Assembly (NCBI GenBank): GCA_002391625.1
Contig: DGFJ01000016.1
Location: forward strand, 79,794-143,793
Length of the DNA: 64,000 nucleotides
From: Ruminococcaceae bacterium UBA3903
GTDB taxonomy: Bacteria; Bacillota; Clostridia; Oscillospirales; Acutalibacteraceae
Reading direction: 5' to 3'
Below the pieces are notes generated by a model. That model saw only the letters and a list, made by a program, of their open reading frames with translations, searched no databases and was not told where the DNA came from. Below, one piece after another: positions 24,306 to 33,149 of this stretch. Positions within the stretch are counted from its first letter, which is position 1, and each line of letters opens with the position of its first letter. The position numbers were made by a program, and so were the translations under genes.

Positions 24306-25346
24306 ATGGCAATTTCTTACGCGTCAAATGCTATTTTGTCAAAAGCAAGAGCAATGTATGGAAAAAGGCTGACTGAAAAGGACTACTCCAATCTTTTGGG
24401 CTGTAACAGCGTGCCAGAGGTTATGGCGTATTTAAAAGGACATACAAAATATGCGTCACTGCTAAATAACCTAAGCGAGAGTGATATTCACCGAGCACAG
24501 CTGGAGATGATACTTCGTCAACAGTTGTTTTACGATTTTGAGTCACTATGCCGTTATGAAATATCTGTAGGTGAGGACTTCTCACGATACATAATTATAA
24601 GGACGGAAATAGAGCAGATAATGCATTTTTTAATGCTGTTGTCAGCTGGCCATCCTTCAGAGTATCTTTATTCCTTACCATTGTATTTTACAAAGCTTTC
24701 ACATATTGACCTAAACTCTTTGCCAAAAGCGAAGAACTACGATGAATTTCTAAGCACTCTGGGACATACCCAATACCAAAAGATTTTGTCACCATTTAAA
24801 CCCAAGGGGGATGACAGAATACCACTTTCAGATATTGAAAATACATTGTACACTTATTTGTATACGGTTATTTTTGATATAATAGATAAGAATACAAAAG
24901 GTACTGAACAAAAAGAGTTAAAGAGAATATTTGACAGTAATCTGGATATGCGTAATTTTGTACGTATTCTTAGACTGAAAAAGTATTATAAATACGAGCC
25001 AGCGGAAATAAAAAAGCAGTTATTTCCATTTGGCGCTCTGCGTGACAGTCAGTTAACAGCAATGTGTGAAGCAGAAGATTCCAAAGCGGTTTTTTCTGTT
25101 ATGCAAAGCACCATACCGGGCAGAATAATTTCTAAGCTGGAATATACCTATCCCGGGGAAATTACACAAAGAGGTGCGTACAACCTGTGTCGCAGAGAAA
25201 TGCGTTTTTCAACACATCCACCCGTTGTATTAATGTCTTATATTACATTGGCAGAGGTTGAGTTAACCAATATTGTTAATATAATTGAGGGCGTTCGCTA
25301 TAGGGTGGATATACAGCGTGTAAAAGATGTGCTGATTTACTCTTAA
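24306..25346 (+). CDS. V-type ATPase subunit C
   Basis: 346 residues, all helical, with the family-like opening YASNAILSKARAMYGKRLTEKDYSNLLGCNSVPEVMAYL. Subunit C (AhaC/NtpC) is the funnel-shaped socket that joins the central shaft D-F to the membrane ring. AAGGAGGAGG precedes the ATG. Here it comes second, before subunit I, while in Enterococcus the order is I-K-E-C. Confidence 0.88.
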   Translation: MAISYASNAILSKARAMYGKRLTEKDYSNLLGCNSVPEVMAYLKGHTKYASLLNNLSESDIHRAQLEMILRQQLFYDFESLCRYEISVGEDFSRYIIIRTEIEQIMHFLMLLSAGHPSEYLYSLPLYFTKLSHIDLNSLPKAKNYDEFLSTLGHTQYQKILSPFKPKGDDRIPLSDIENTLYTYLYTVIFDIIDKNTKGTEQKELKRIFDSNLDMRNFVRILRLKKYYKYEPAEIKKQLFPFGALRDSQLTAMCEAEDSKAVFSVMQSTIPGRIISKLEYTYPGEITQRGAYNLCRREMRFSTHPPVVLMSYITLAEVELTNIVNIIEGVRYRVDIQRVKDVLIYS

Positions 25347-25403
25347 TTATCACTTTTACAATTAAATAAATTTGGTTATATCCTTTAGAAAGGAGGAAGC
25401 AGA

Positions 25404-27347
25404 ATGTCCGTTTCTCCCATGAAAGCTATAAGCATTATAGGACTTATGCCTGATTTAGACAAAGTAATAAAAGCTTGTGGTGTTTCAGAGGTATTTCATC
25501 CTGATGAGGTAACAAACTTCTATTCAGATACAAGGAAGTTTTCACATCTTGTGGAAAAAAATCCATATTCAGATTCCTTAGCAGAGTTAGATGATACCTT
25601 ATCAATGGCAAAGATTGAAGCACAGCTGGTAGATATTAGTCAGTTTAATGTAACTGATGAACAGATACAAAATTTTGTTAATTCCTTTACATCTAAGCTT
25701 GATACCCTACTGGCTGCTGTTGCTGGTAAGCAGCAGCAAATTGACCAATGTAGTACAGCAATAGCACAAACCTCACATTTTGTTGGATTTGACCTGCAAA
25801 TGGACAAAATAACGGCTTGTAAGTATATTAAAGCAAACTTTGGTCGACTTCCCCAGGACAGCTATGAAAAGCTAGAAGGTTATAAGGAGAATCCTTATGT
25901 GGTGTTCTTTCCATGTACCAAGGATGAGAACTATTACTGGGGTGTGTATGTAGCACCTATTGAAGAGTGTGCTGAGGTAGACAGAATATTCTCTAGCCTT
26001 TATTTTGAGCATTGCCAAATTTCTGGTATGGATAGCACACCAGAGGAATATTTAGAAACGCTCAAGGCAAAGAAAAAACAAATTGAGAATGAATTAGAAG
26101 CCACACAAAAACAGGTAGAACAGTATATGAGCAAGGAACAGGATGAGTGTATGCTGTACTACACAAAGCTAACAGAGCTTTGTACCTACTTTAATATAAA
26201 AAGCAATGTTATGAAGTATAATAAAAGCTTTATATTGGTGGGATGGATACCGGCAGAAAACGCTCAGACCTTTACGGATAATTTGGATAAGATACGCAGC
26301 GTTGAATGCTCTTTATCTGATGGTAAGGATGAGTTGGATCATTCACCGCCTATTAAGCTTAAAAACAACTGGTTTACTAAGCCCTATGAGTTTTATTTAA
26401 AAATGTTTGGCTTACCAAAATATAATGAGATTGACCCTACTGGCTTTATGGCAATAACCTACACTGTGCTGTTTGGTATAATGTTTGGTGATTTGGGTCA
26501 TGGCTTGTTCTTAGTAGCAGCGGGCTGTGTTATGTGGAAGCTGAAAAAGATGGAGCTTGGAAAGGTTCTTATACCCTGTGGTATATCATCGTCCATATTT
26601 GGCTTGATTTTTGGTTCGGTATTTGGGTTTGAACATGCCTTAGATGGTTTGTACAGTACCTTGTTTGGGTTGTCAGAAAAACCTGTAGATGTTATGGAGC
26701 CAGCAACTACCAATATGATTATTTATGGCGCTGTAGGCATCGGATTTTTATTAGTTGTTGTTGCAATGTGTGTAAACATATACACATCAATTCGACAAAA
26801 AAACATTGAAAACGCAGTTTTTGGACCAAATGGTTTAGCAGGAGTAGTATTCTATGCAGCGCTGTTTGGTGGACTGGCAGCACAGCTGTTTTTACAAATA
26901 CCTGTATTATCATTACCATATGTTTTATGCTTGATTATTTTACCATTAATAATTATCTATATGAGAGAGCCCCTAGGCAGACTGGCTAGTGGTAAAAAGG
27001 AATGGCAGCCGGAAAAATGGGGCGAATATTGTGTTCAAAACGCATTTGAGCTTTTTGAAACACTGCTAAGCTACGTTACAAACACAATGTCATTCTTGCG
27101 TGTTGGTGCGTTTGTACTGGTTCATGCAGGTATGATGATGGTTGTATTTAAATTAGCCGAAATGCTGCCGGGCGTTGGATATATAGTTATCTTGATATTA
27201 GGCAACCTACTGGTTATTGGTTTGGAAGCATTACTGGTATCTATTCAGGTTCTAAGACTTGAGTTTTATGAGATGTTTAGTCGTTTCTACAGCGGCAGTG
27301 GCAGACCATTTAACCCTGTTACAATTAAAAAACTGAAAAACAACTAA
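25404..27347 (+). CDS. V-type ATPase subunit I (stator, membrane)
   Basis: 647 residues. The N-terminal half (1-340) is soluble with long helices and holds the outer stalks. The C-terminal half has about eight membrane segments. The conserved FMAITYTVLFGIMFGDLGHG and the helix SFLRVGAFVLVHAGMM, whose arginine faces the c-ring, are present. This subunit provides the ion half-channels. AAAGGAGG precedes ATG 25404. Confidence 0.93.
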   Translation: MSVSPMKAISIIGLMPDLDKVIKACGVSEVFHPDEVTNFYSDTRKFSHLVEKNPYSDSLAELDDTLSMAKIEAQLVDISQFNVTDEQIQNFVNSFTSKLDTLLAAVAGKQQQIDQCSTAIAQTSHFVGFDLQMDKITACKYIKANFGRLPQDSYEKLEGYKENPYVVFFPCTKDENYYWGVYVAPIEECAEVDRIFSSLYFEHCQISGMDSTPEEYLETLKAKKKQIENELEATQKQVEQYMSKEQDECMLYYTKLTELCTYFNIKSNVMKYNKSFILVGWIPAENAQTFTDNLDKIRSVECSLSDGKDELDHSPPIKLKNNWFTKPYEFYLKMFGLPKYNEIDPTGFMAITYTVLFGIMFGDLGHGLFLVAAGCVMWKLKKMELGKVLIPCGISSSIFGLIFGSVFGFEHALDGLYSTLFGLSEKPVDVMEPATTNMIIYGAVGIGFLLVVVAMCVNIYTSIRQKNIENAVFGPNGLAGVVFYAALFGGLAAQLFLQIPVLSLPYVLCLIILPLIIIYMREPLGRLASGKKEWQPEKWGEYCVQNAFELFETLLSYVTNTMSFLRVGAFVLVHAGMMMVVFKLAEMLPGVGYIVILILGNLLVIGLEALLVSIQVLRLEFYEMFSRFYSGSGRPFNPVTIKKLKNN

Positions 27348-27402
27348 TCGACAACAGGCGATCGCCTGTTTGATACAACAATTATTTTACGGAGGTTTTA
27401 TT

Positions 27403-27825
27403 ATGGAATATTTATTATTTGCATTACCAGCTGTTTTTGGTGTAGTTTCTGTTTACTTGGCTACTAGGGCCGTTAAAAGAGGTGCAAAGACAAAGCGTGC
27501 CGTTATGCTACAGCTTGTTTCTTTTTGTGCTGTATTTGCGACCTGCTTGATTTTCCCAATGGTTGCCGGTGCAGCTGACGCACCTTCTGCCACAGCTGCT
27601 GCTAGCGCATCTGCTACAGGCATGGGTCTGTTAGCTGCTGCTGCTGCTACGGGCTTGTCATGTATCGGCGGTGGTATTGCCGTTGCTGCTGCCGCTCCTG
27701 CTGCTATCGGTGCTACCTCAGAGGATCCTGCTGCATTTGGTAAATCACTTATCTTTGTTGCTCTTGGCGAAGGTATCGCACTTTATGGTCTACTTATTTC
27801 TATCCTTATCCTCAACAAAATCTAA
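27403..27825 (+). CDS. V-type ATPase subunit K (c-ring proteolipid)
   Basis: 140 residues from ATG 27403 with GGAGG upstream; the frame runs back to 27370 without a ribosome binding site. The C-terminal hairpin (about 72-138) is a full c-subunit: GLSCIGGGIAV, the loop SEDPAAFGK, and LGEGIALYGLL with the ion-binding Glu. The N-terminal part has two further hydrophobic helices without a second carboxylate, so it is not a duplicated 16-kDa proteolipid. Aligned to sodium-type c-subunits, the ligand Gln is Val here, which points to protons. Extended Ala-rich stretches are notable. Confidence 0.88.
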   Translation: MEYLLFALPAVFGVVSVYLATRAVKRGAKTKRAVMLQLVSFCAVFATCLIFPMVAGAADAPSATAAASASATGMGLLAAAAATGLSCIGGGIAVAAAAPAAIGATSEDPAAFGKSLIFVALGEGIALYGLLISILILNKI

Positions 27826-27845
27826 TAAGAGGTTGGTGGAATCTA

Positions 27846-28154
27846 ATGCGTTTTTACTTAATAAGTGATAATGTAGATACTCAGGAGGGTATGCGTTTGG
27901 CAGGTATCGATGGTATTGTTATACACGAGGATGCTGAAGTTCGCAAGGCCCTAACAGAAGCCATGGAGATGGAGGACGTTGCTGTCATATTAATGACAGA
28001 ACGTCTGGTTTCTCTTTGCCCTGAGTTAATATACGATTTAAAGCTTAATCGTCAGCGTCCGCTAATTGTTGAAATCCCTGACAGACACGGCAATGGCCGT
28101 ACAAAGGATTCTATAACAAAATATGTTCAGGACGCTATCGGCGTAAAACTGTAA
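27846..28154 (+). CDS. V-type ATPase subunit F
   Basis: 102 residues with the Rossmann-like order of subunit F: YLISDNVDTQEGMRLAGIDGIVIHEDAEV, then DVAVILMTERLVSLCPELI, then RPLIVEIPDRHG. Subunit F binds the central shaft D and transmits regulation. AGGTTGGTGG precedes the ATG. It starts 20 bases behind subunit K. Confidence 0.92.
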   Translation: MRFYLISDNVDTQEGMRLAGIDGIVIHEDAEVRKALTEAMEMEDVAVILMTERLVSLCPELIYDLKLNRQRPLIVEIPDRHGNGRTKDSITKYVQDAIGVKL

Positions 28155-28189
28155 GCTAAATAAACTATTCGGAGAGGAATGGTTACCTG

Positions 28190-28807
28190 ATGGCTAATAA
28201 TACAGCTAATAAATCCCTTGAAGGGGAGAAAACCAGTAAGTTTCTGGCAGCTATTCAAAAATACGCTGACGAACAAAAGGACAATATAAACAACGAGGTT
28301 GAGCAGTTCAAGGCTGAGGAGCTAAAAAAAGCTACTGATGAGGGACTGCAGGATGCCTATAACCTAATTCATAAGGAAATGGACGCTATGCGTACTGCTA
28401 TTTCCAGCGAAATGGCAAAACGTGGTGAGGACGGCAAGGCTGTTCTATTTAAAAAGCGTGCAGCCATAACGAATGAAGTTTTTGAAAAAGCTAAGGAACA
28501 GCTAAAGCAGTTTACTTCATCTGAAAAATATGAAGCACAGCTTTTAGCTAATGCCAAAGAGATTGCTGATTTCTTTGGAGAGCAGAGCGTTACTGTATAT
28601 GTAAGAAAACAGGATATGCAGTACGAGGATAAAATATTAAAATACTTTACAGGAAAATGCACAGTACAATCCGCTACTGATATTAATGTTGGTGGGTTAA
28701 GAGCTGTTTGCACGGATACATTAACAATGATTGACAAAACATTGGACACTAAGCTGGAGGCACAGAAAACCTGGTTCTACCAAAACTCTGGTTTAAAGGT
28801 GTTATAA
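28190..28807 (+). CDS. V-type ATPase subunit E (peripheral stalk)
   Basis: 205 residues. Long charged helix at 15-110 and a globular C-terminal domain with the VNVGGLRAVCTD-type strand near residue 165 (here INVGGLRAVCTDTLTMIDKTLD), which is typical of subunit E. Pairs with G/H to make the stator stalk that holds the A3B3 head. GGAGAGG lies before the ATG. Confidence 0.87.
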   Translation: MANNTANKSLEGEKTSKFLAAIQKYADEQKDNINNEVEQFKAEELKKATDEGLQDAYNLIHKEMDAMRTAISSEMAKRGEDGKAVLFKKRAAITNEVFEKAKEQLKQFTSSEKYEAQLLANAKEIADFFGEQSVTVYVRKQDMQYEDKILKYFTGKCTVQSATDINVGGLRAVCTDTLTMIDKTLDTKLEAQKTWFYQNSGLKVL

Positions 28808-28855
28808 TGTACTTTATCATAAGCACAGAAACCCCATAGAGAGGAAATGATTTTA

Positions 28856-30616
28856 ATGGAAAATCAGAATGTTATATACGGTATTAACGGTCCTGTTGTT
28901 ACCGTAAGACGAACAAAGTCTTTCTCCATGATGGAAATGGTTTATGTTGGAGAGGAAAAGCTGGTTGGTGAGATTATTAATATCACTGATGAGCTTACTA
29001 CTATACAGGTTTATGAGGAAACAACAGGTTTAAAACCGGGAGATCCTGTATTTGGTACAGGGGAGCCTATGAATGTTTTACTGGGACCAGGAATATTAAG
29101 TAATATTTTTGACGGTATTGAAAGACCACTGGAAACAATAGCCGACAAATCAGGTGCTTTTATATCTCGTGGTGTTTCAGTACCCTCTCTAGACGTAAAT
29201 CGTGAGTGGAATGTAACAGTAAAGGTTAAGGTTGGTGACAAGCTAAAGGCAGGTCAGATATATGCAACCCTACCAGAAACACCTGTTATTGAGCACAGAT
29301 TAATTGTTTCGCCAAAAATGTCAGGCACGGTAACTAAGGTAGCGCCTAACGGCAGCTACAAGCTACATGATGCTGTTGTAACTATAAAAACAGACGACGG
29401 TACAGAAAAGGAATTAACATTGTGTCAGCAATGGCCAATTAGAACACCTCGTCCTGTACAGGAGCGTTTAGCACCTACTATTCCACTAATTACTGGTCAA
29501 AGAGTTATTGATACACTATTCCCAATCGCTAAGGGCGGTACAGCCGCTATCCCAGGTGGTTTTGGTACAGGTAAAACCATGACACAGCATCAGCTGGCTA
29601 AGTGGTGTGACGCAGACATTATCATATATGTTGGTTGTGGCGAGCGTGGCAACGAGATGAGTCAGGTGCTGGAAGAGTTTAGTGCTTTGATTGACCCTAA
29701 AACTAACAGACCGCTGACAGACAGAACTGTACTTATTGCTAATACATCTAATATGCCTGTTGCCGCTCGTGAAGCATCAATATATACTGGTGTTACGCTG
29801 GCAGAATATTATCGTGATATGGGGTACCATATAGCAATTATGGCTGACTCAACATCACGTTGGGCAGAGGCTTTAAGAGAAATTTCTGGTCGTTTGGAAG
29901 AAATGCCAGCAGAGGAAGGCTACCCTGCATATTTGCCATCAAGACTGGCAGAATTCTATGAGCGTGCTGGTCGTGCTGATACACTATGTGGTGATGAGGG
30001 TTCAGTTACTATTATAGGTGCTGTATCTCCTCAAGGCGGTGACTTCTCAGAACCAGTTACACAGAATACAAAACGTTTTATCCGTTGTTTCTGGGCGCTT
30101 GATAAATCATTGGCTTATGCCAGACACTATCCCGCAATTAACTGGATAGACAGCTACAGCGAGTATTTTACCGACCTTGACCCTTGGTTTGCTAAAAATG
30201 AGGGGGAGGACTTTATTCGTTCTCGTCGTCGTATCAATAGCCTGCTTCAGGAAGAAAGCAACCTAATGGAAATTGTAAAGCTAATAGGCTCAGATGTATT
30301 GCCAGATGACCAAAAGCTAATTATTGAAACGGCAAAGGTTATCCGAGTTGGTTACCTGCAGCAGAATGCTTTCCATGCTGATGATACCTTTGTATCCTTG
30401 GAAAAGCAAAAGCTGATGATGAACACAATTATTCATCTGTATCATCGTGCAAAGCACGTTGTAGCCAGCGGTATTCCAATTAGTCAGGTTTTAAAGCTGG
30501 GACTATTTGATAAGCTAACAAAGATGAAATACGATATTCCTAATAACAGGTTAGATATGTTTAAGGATTATATACAGGAAATTGACAGTAAGATTGCTAC
30601 TATTACAGAGTCTTAA
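28856..30616 (+). CDS. V-type ATPase catalytic subunit A
   Basis: 586 residues from ATG 28856 (MENQNVIYGINGPVV); the ATG at 28847 is only two bases behind the GAGAGG site. Walker A PGGFGTGKTMTQHQLAKW (near 235), GCGERGNEM, the long non-homologous insert (about 120-190), and ADSTSRWAEALREISGRLEEMPAEEGYPAYL are all present. This subunit hydrolyses or makes ATP at the A-B interface. Followed by subunit B after 25 bases. Confidence 0.96.
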   Translation: MENQNVIYGINGPVVTVRRTKSFSMMEMVYVGEEKLVGEIINITDELTTIQVYEETTGLKPGDPVFGTGEPMNVLLGPGILSNIFDGIERPLETIADKSGAFISRGVSVPSLDVNREWNVTVKVKVGDKLKAGQIYATLPETPVIEHRLIVSPKMSGTVTKVAPNGSYKLHDAVVTIKTDDGTEKELTLCQQWPIRTPRPVQERLAPTIPLITGQRVIDTLFPIAKGGTAAIPGGFGTGKTMTQHQLAKWCDADIIIYVGCGERGNEMSQVLEEFSALIDPKTNRPLTDRTVLIANTSNMPVAAREASIYTGVTLAEYYRDMGYHIAIMADSTSRWAEALREISGRLEEMPAEEGYPAYLPSRLAEFYERAGRADTLCGDEGSVTIIGAVSPQGGDFSEPVTQNTKRFIRCFWALDKSLAYARHYPAINWIDSYSEYFTDLDPWFAKNEGEDFIRSRRRINSLLQEESNLMEIVKLIGSDVLPDDQKLIIETAKVIRVGYLQQNAFHADDTFVSLEKQKLMMNTIIHLYHRAKHVVASGIPISQVLKLGLFDKLTKMKYDIPNNRLDMFKDYIQEIDSKIATITES

Positions 30617-30641
30617 AAACCATTGAAAGAAGGTTAAGCCA

Positions 30642-32054
30642 ATGATTATAGATTATGTGGGCGTTAAAGAAATTAATGGTTCACTTATTGTTATCGACGG
30701 AGTAAAAGACGCTTTCTTCGATGAAGTTGTGGACATACGTCTTGATAACGGCTCTGTGCGTCAGGGCAGAATTGTTCAGATGGAGGGCGAAAAAATAGTT
30801 GTTCAGGTGTTTGAAGGCACCAACACTATCTCGCTGACTAATACTCGTACACGTTTAACAGGTCACCCAATGGAAATGCCGCTGTCACCAGAAATAGTTG
30901 GCAGAGTATTTAATGGTGCTGGTAAGCCTATTGACGGCTTGGGCGACGTTTTCCCCGAGAAAAAGTACGATATAAATGGTTCTCCAATAAACCCTGTTTC
31001 CAGAGTTTACCCTCAGAACTACATAAACACAGGTATTTCTACTATAGATACATTAACAACACTTATTCGTGGACAAAAGCTGCCTATATTTTCTGGTTCG
31101 GGTATGAACCACAATGAGCTGGCTGTTCAAATTGTTCGTCAGGCTAAAATTGCGGATGAGGCTGGACAGGGCTTTGGCATCGTGTTTGCGGCTATGGGCG
31201 TAAAGAATGATGTTGCTGAATATTTCCGTAAAAGCTTTGAGGAAAGCGGTGTTTTACAGCGTGTTGTTATGTTTATTAATCTGGCAAATGACCCTATTAT
31301 TGAAAGAATATTAACACCTCGTTGTGCGTTGGCAACAGCTGAATATTTAGCCTTTGAGCAGGATATGCATATTTTGGTTATTATGACAGATATGACCTCA
31401 TATGCAGAGGCACTGCGTGAGTTTAGCTCATCAAAGGGTGAAATCCCAGGTAGAAAAGGCTATCCTGGTTATTTATATTCTGACCTTGCGTCTATGTACG
31501 AGCGTGCTGGTATGATAAAAGGCAGAAGCGGTTCTGTTACACAGATACCGATTTTGACTATGCCTAATGACGATATTACTCACCCAATCCCTGACCTTAC
31601 AGGTTATATCACCGAGGGACAGATTGTTCTGGATCGTGAATTACAGGGACAGGGCATTTACCCACCAGTATCCGTACTGCCATCTTTATCACGTTTGATG
31701 AAGGATGGTATTGGTAAGGGTTTTACTCGTGAGGACCATCCTGCACTGGCAAACCAGCTGTTTGCATCATATGCAAAGGTTATGGACGCTCGTTCATTAG
31801 CCTCTGTTATTGGTGAGGAGGAGCTTTCTCCTATTGATAAAAAGTATATACAGTTTGGTAAGCTGTTTGAATCAGAATTTGTTAATCAGGGTGCTAACGC
31901 TAACAGACCAATTGAGCAAAGCTTGGATATTGGTTGGCAATTACTTTCACATCTGCCAAAATCAGAGCTTGATAGAGTTGACGATGAAACATTAAACGCA
32001 CACTATATAGAAAATATTGACAGTCAGCCTAGTAAAAGTGATAAAAAGGCTTAA
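30642..32054 (+). CDS. V-type ATPase regulatory subunit B
   Basis: 470 residues. Typical sequence: GVLQRVVMFINLANDPIIERI, then TDMTSYAEALREFSSSKGEIPGRKGYPGYLYSDLASMYERAG, then the TGYITEGQI segment. The Walker A lysine site is degenerate (FSGSGMNHNELAVQI), as expected for this non-catalytic subunit. AAGAAGG lies before the ATG. Confidence 0.96.
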   Translation: MIIDYVGVKEINGSLIVIDGVKDAFFDEVVDIRLDNGSVRQGRIVQMEGEKIVVQVFEGTNTISLTNTRTRLTGHPMEMPLSPEIVGRVFNGAGKPIDGLGDVFPEKKYDINGSPINPVSRVYPQNYINTGISTIDTLTTLIRGQKLPIFSGSGMNHNELAVQIVRQAKIADEAGQGFGIVFAAMGVKNDVAEYFRKSFEESGVLQRVVMFINLANDPIIERILTPRCALATAEYLAFEQDMHILVIMTDMTSYAEALREFSSSKGEIPGRKGYPGYLYSDLASMYERAGMIKGRSGSVTQIPILTMPNDDITHPIPDLTGYITEGQIVLDRELQGQGIYPPVSVLPSLSRLMKDGIGKGFTREDHPALANQLFASYAKVMDARSLASVIGEEELSPIDKKYIQFGKLFESEFVNQGANANRPIEQSLDIGWQLLSHLPKSELDRVDDETLNAHYIENIDSQPSKSDKKA

Positions 32055-32080
32055 AATAAACTGCAAGGGTGGTGAACACT

Positions 32081-32740
32081 GTGGCTGTTACAACAGTAGC
32101 AACAAAAGGTAACCTAATAAATACTAAAAAATCCTTAGCACTAGCAAAAACGGGCTACGACCTAATGGATAAAAAGCGTAATATTTTGGTGCGTGAAATG
32201 ATGCTGCTTATTGACCACGCTAACAAAATACAGGATAAGATTGATAACGCCTACAGTGAGGCATATATTTCTTTGCAGACAGCTAACATTACGCTTGGTT
32301 TCTGTGCAGAGATAGCGGGTACTGTACCTATTGATAACTCCTTGAGCTTAAACTACCGCAGTGTAATGGGTGTGGAAATTCCTATTGTTTCCATAGATGA
32401 GCAGTCACACCCACAGCTAAACTATGGTATGTATTCTACAAACTCTGCTTTGGATGCAGCTTATTTAAAGTTCGCACTGGTAAAACAGCTAACAGCTGAG
32501 TTGGCAGAGGTGGAAAACAGTGTTTACCGTTTGGCAGATGCTGTAAAGAAAACTCAAAGGCGTGCAAACGCTTTGAAAAACATTATGATTCCCCGTTTTG
32601 AAGAAACCGTAAAAATTATTTCTGATGCCTTAGATGAAAAGGATAGGGAAGAATTCTCCAGAATGAAGGTAATTAAAAAGCAAAAACAGCATAAAGAAAA
32701 ATTGGAAAAAGAGATAGCTTTTGAAAAGCAACAGGCTTGA
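32081..32740 (+). CDS. V-type ATPase subunit D (central shaft)
   Basis: 219 residues from GTG 32081, which gives the family-typical start MAVTTVATKGNLINTKKSLALAKTGYDLMDKKRNIL. In-frame GTGs at 32069 and 32072 overlap the purine-rich ribosome binding stretch GGGTGGTGA and are not favoured. The protein is a long antiparallel coiled coil that turns inside the A3B3 head. Last gene of the operon; a strong terminator follows after 19 bases. Confidence 0.93.
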   Translation: MAVTTVATKGNLINTKKSLALAKTGYDLMDKKRNILVREMMLLIDHANKIQDKIDNAYSEAYISLQTANITLGFCAEIAGTVPIDNSLSLNYRSVMGVEIPIVSIDEQSHPQLNYGMYSTNSALDAAYLKFALVKQLTAELAEVENSVYRLADAVKKTQRRANALKNIMIPRFEETVKIISDALDEKDREEFSRMKVIKKQKQHKEKLEKEIAFEKQQA

Positions 32741-32759
32741 TTTTTTTGATTACATTATT

Positions 32760-32800
32760 AAAAGCAGGAACTCAGTTTATCTGGAGTTCCTGCTTTTTTC
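32760..32800 (+). terminator. Terminator of the V-ATPase operon
   Basis: A 14-bp perfect stem (AAAAGCAGGAACTC / GAGTTCCTGCTTTT) with a 10-base loop and a T-run. Very good intrinsic terminator. Confidence 0.95.
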
Positions 32801-32977
32801 CTTTAATAGAATACTTGGAACCCTGAAAAATATTTCTAATACTATAGATATGTTTCTGTTAAAGAATTAACATTTATAGGAAATTTTTACTAATAATAAC
32901 AACTGGTCAAGAAATATTATTTTATTTTATGATGATTTACTAAAATTCGATGATATGACTAATTTATTAACAATCTA

Positions 32978-33006
32978 TTGCAATTCAGCCGTTTTTAATG
33001 TATAAT
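32978..33006 (+). promoter_or_regulatory. Promoter of the fibro-slime protein gene
   Basis: TTGCAA (32978-32983), 17-base spacer, TATAAT (33001-33006). The leader would be about 137 bases. The remaining sequence between 32801 and 33149 is AT-rich and holds no other gene. Confidence 0.7.
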
Positions 33007-33149
33007 TTTATCGTTAATAAAGATGTGCAATTATACACTTTTTTAGCGATTCATTAGATTGAAAAATGGTGGAGGTCAGGCTGTTTTCGCTATATGTGTG
33101 TTGTGTATTCTTTGAACAATAAAATTTACTTAGGAGGTAAAATGAAAAA

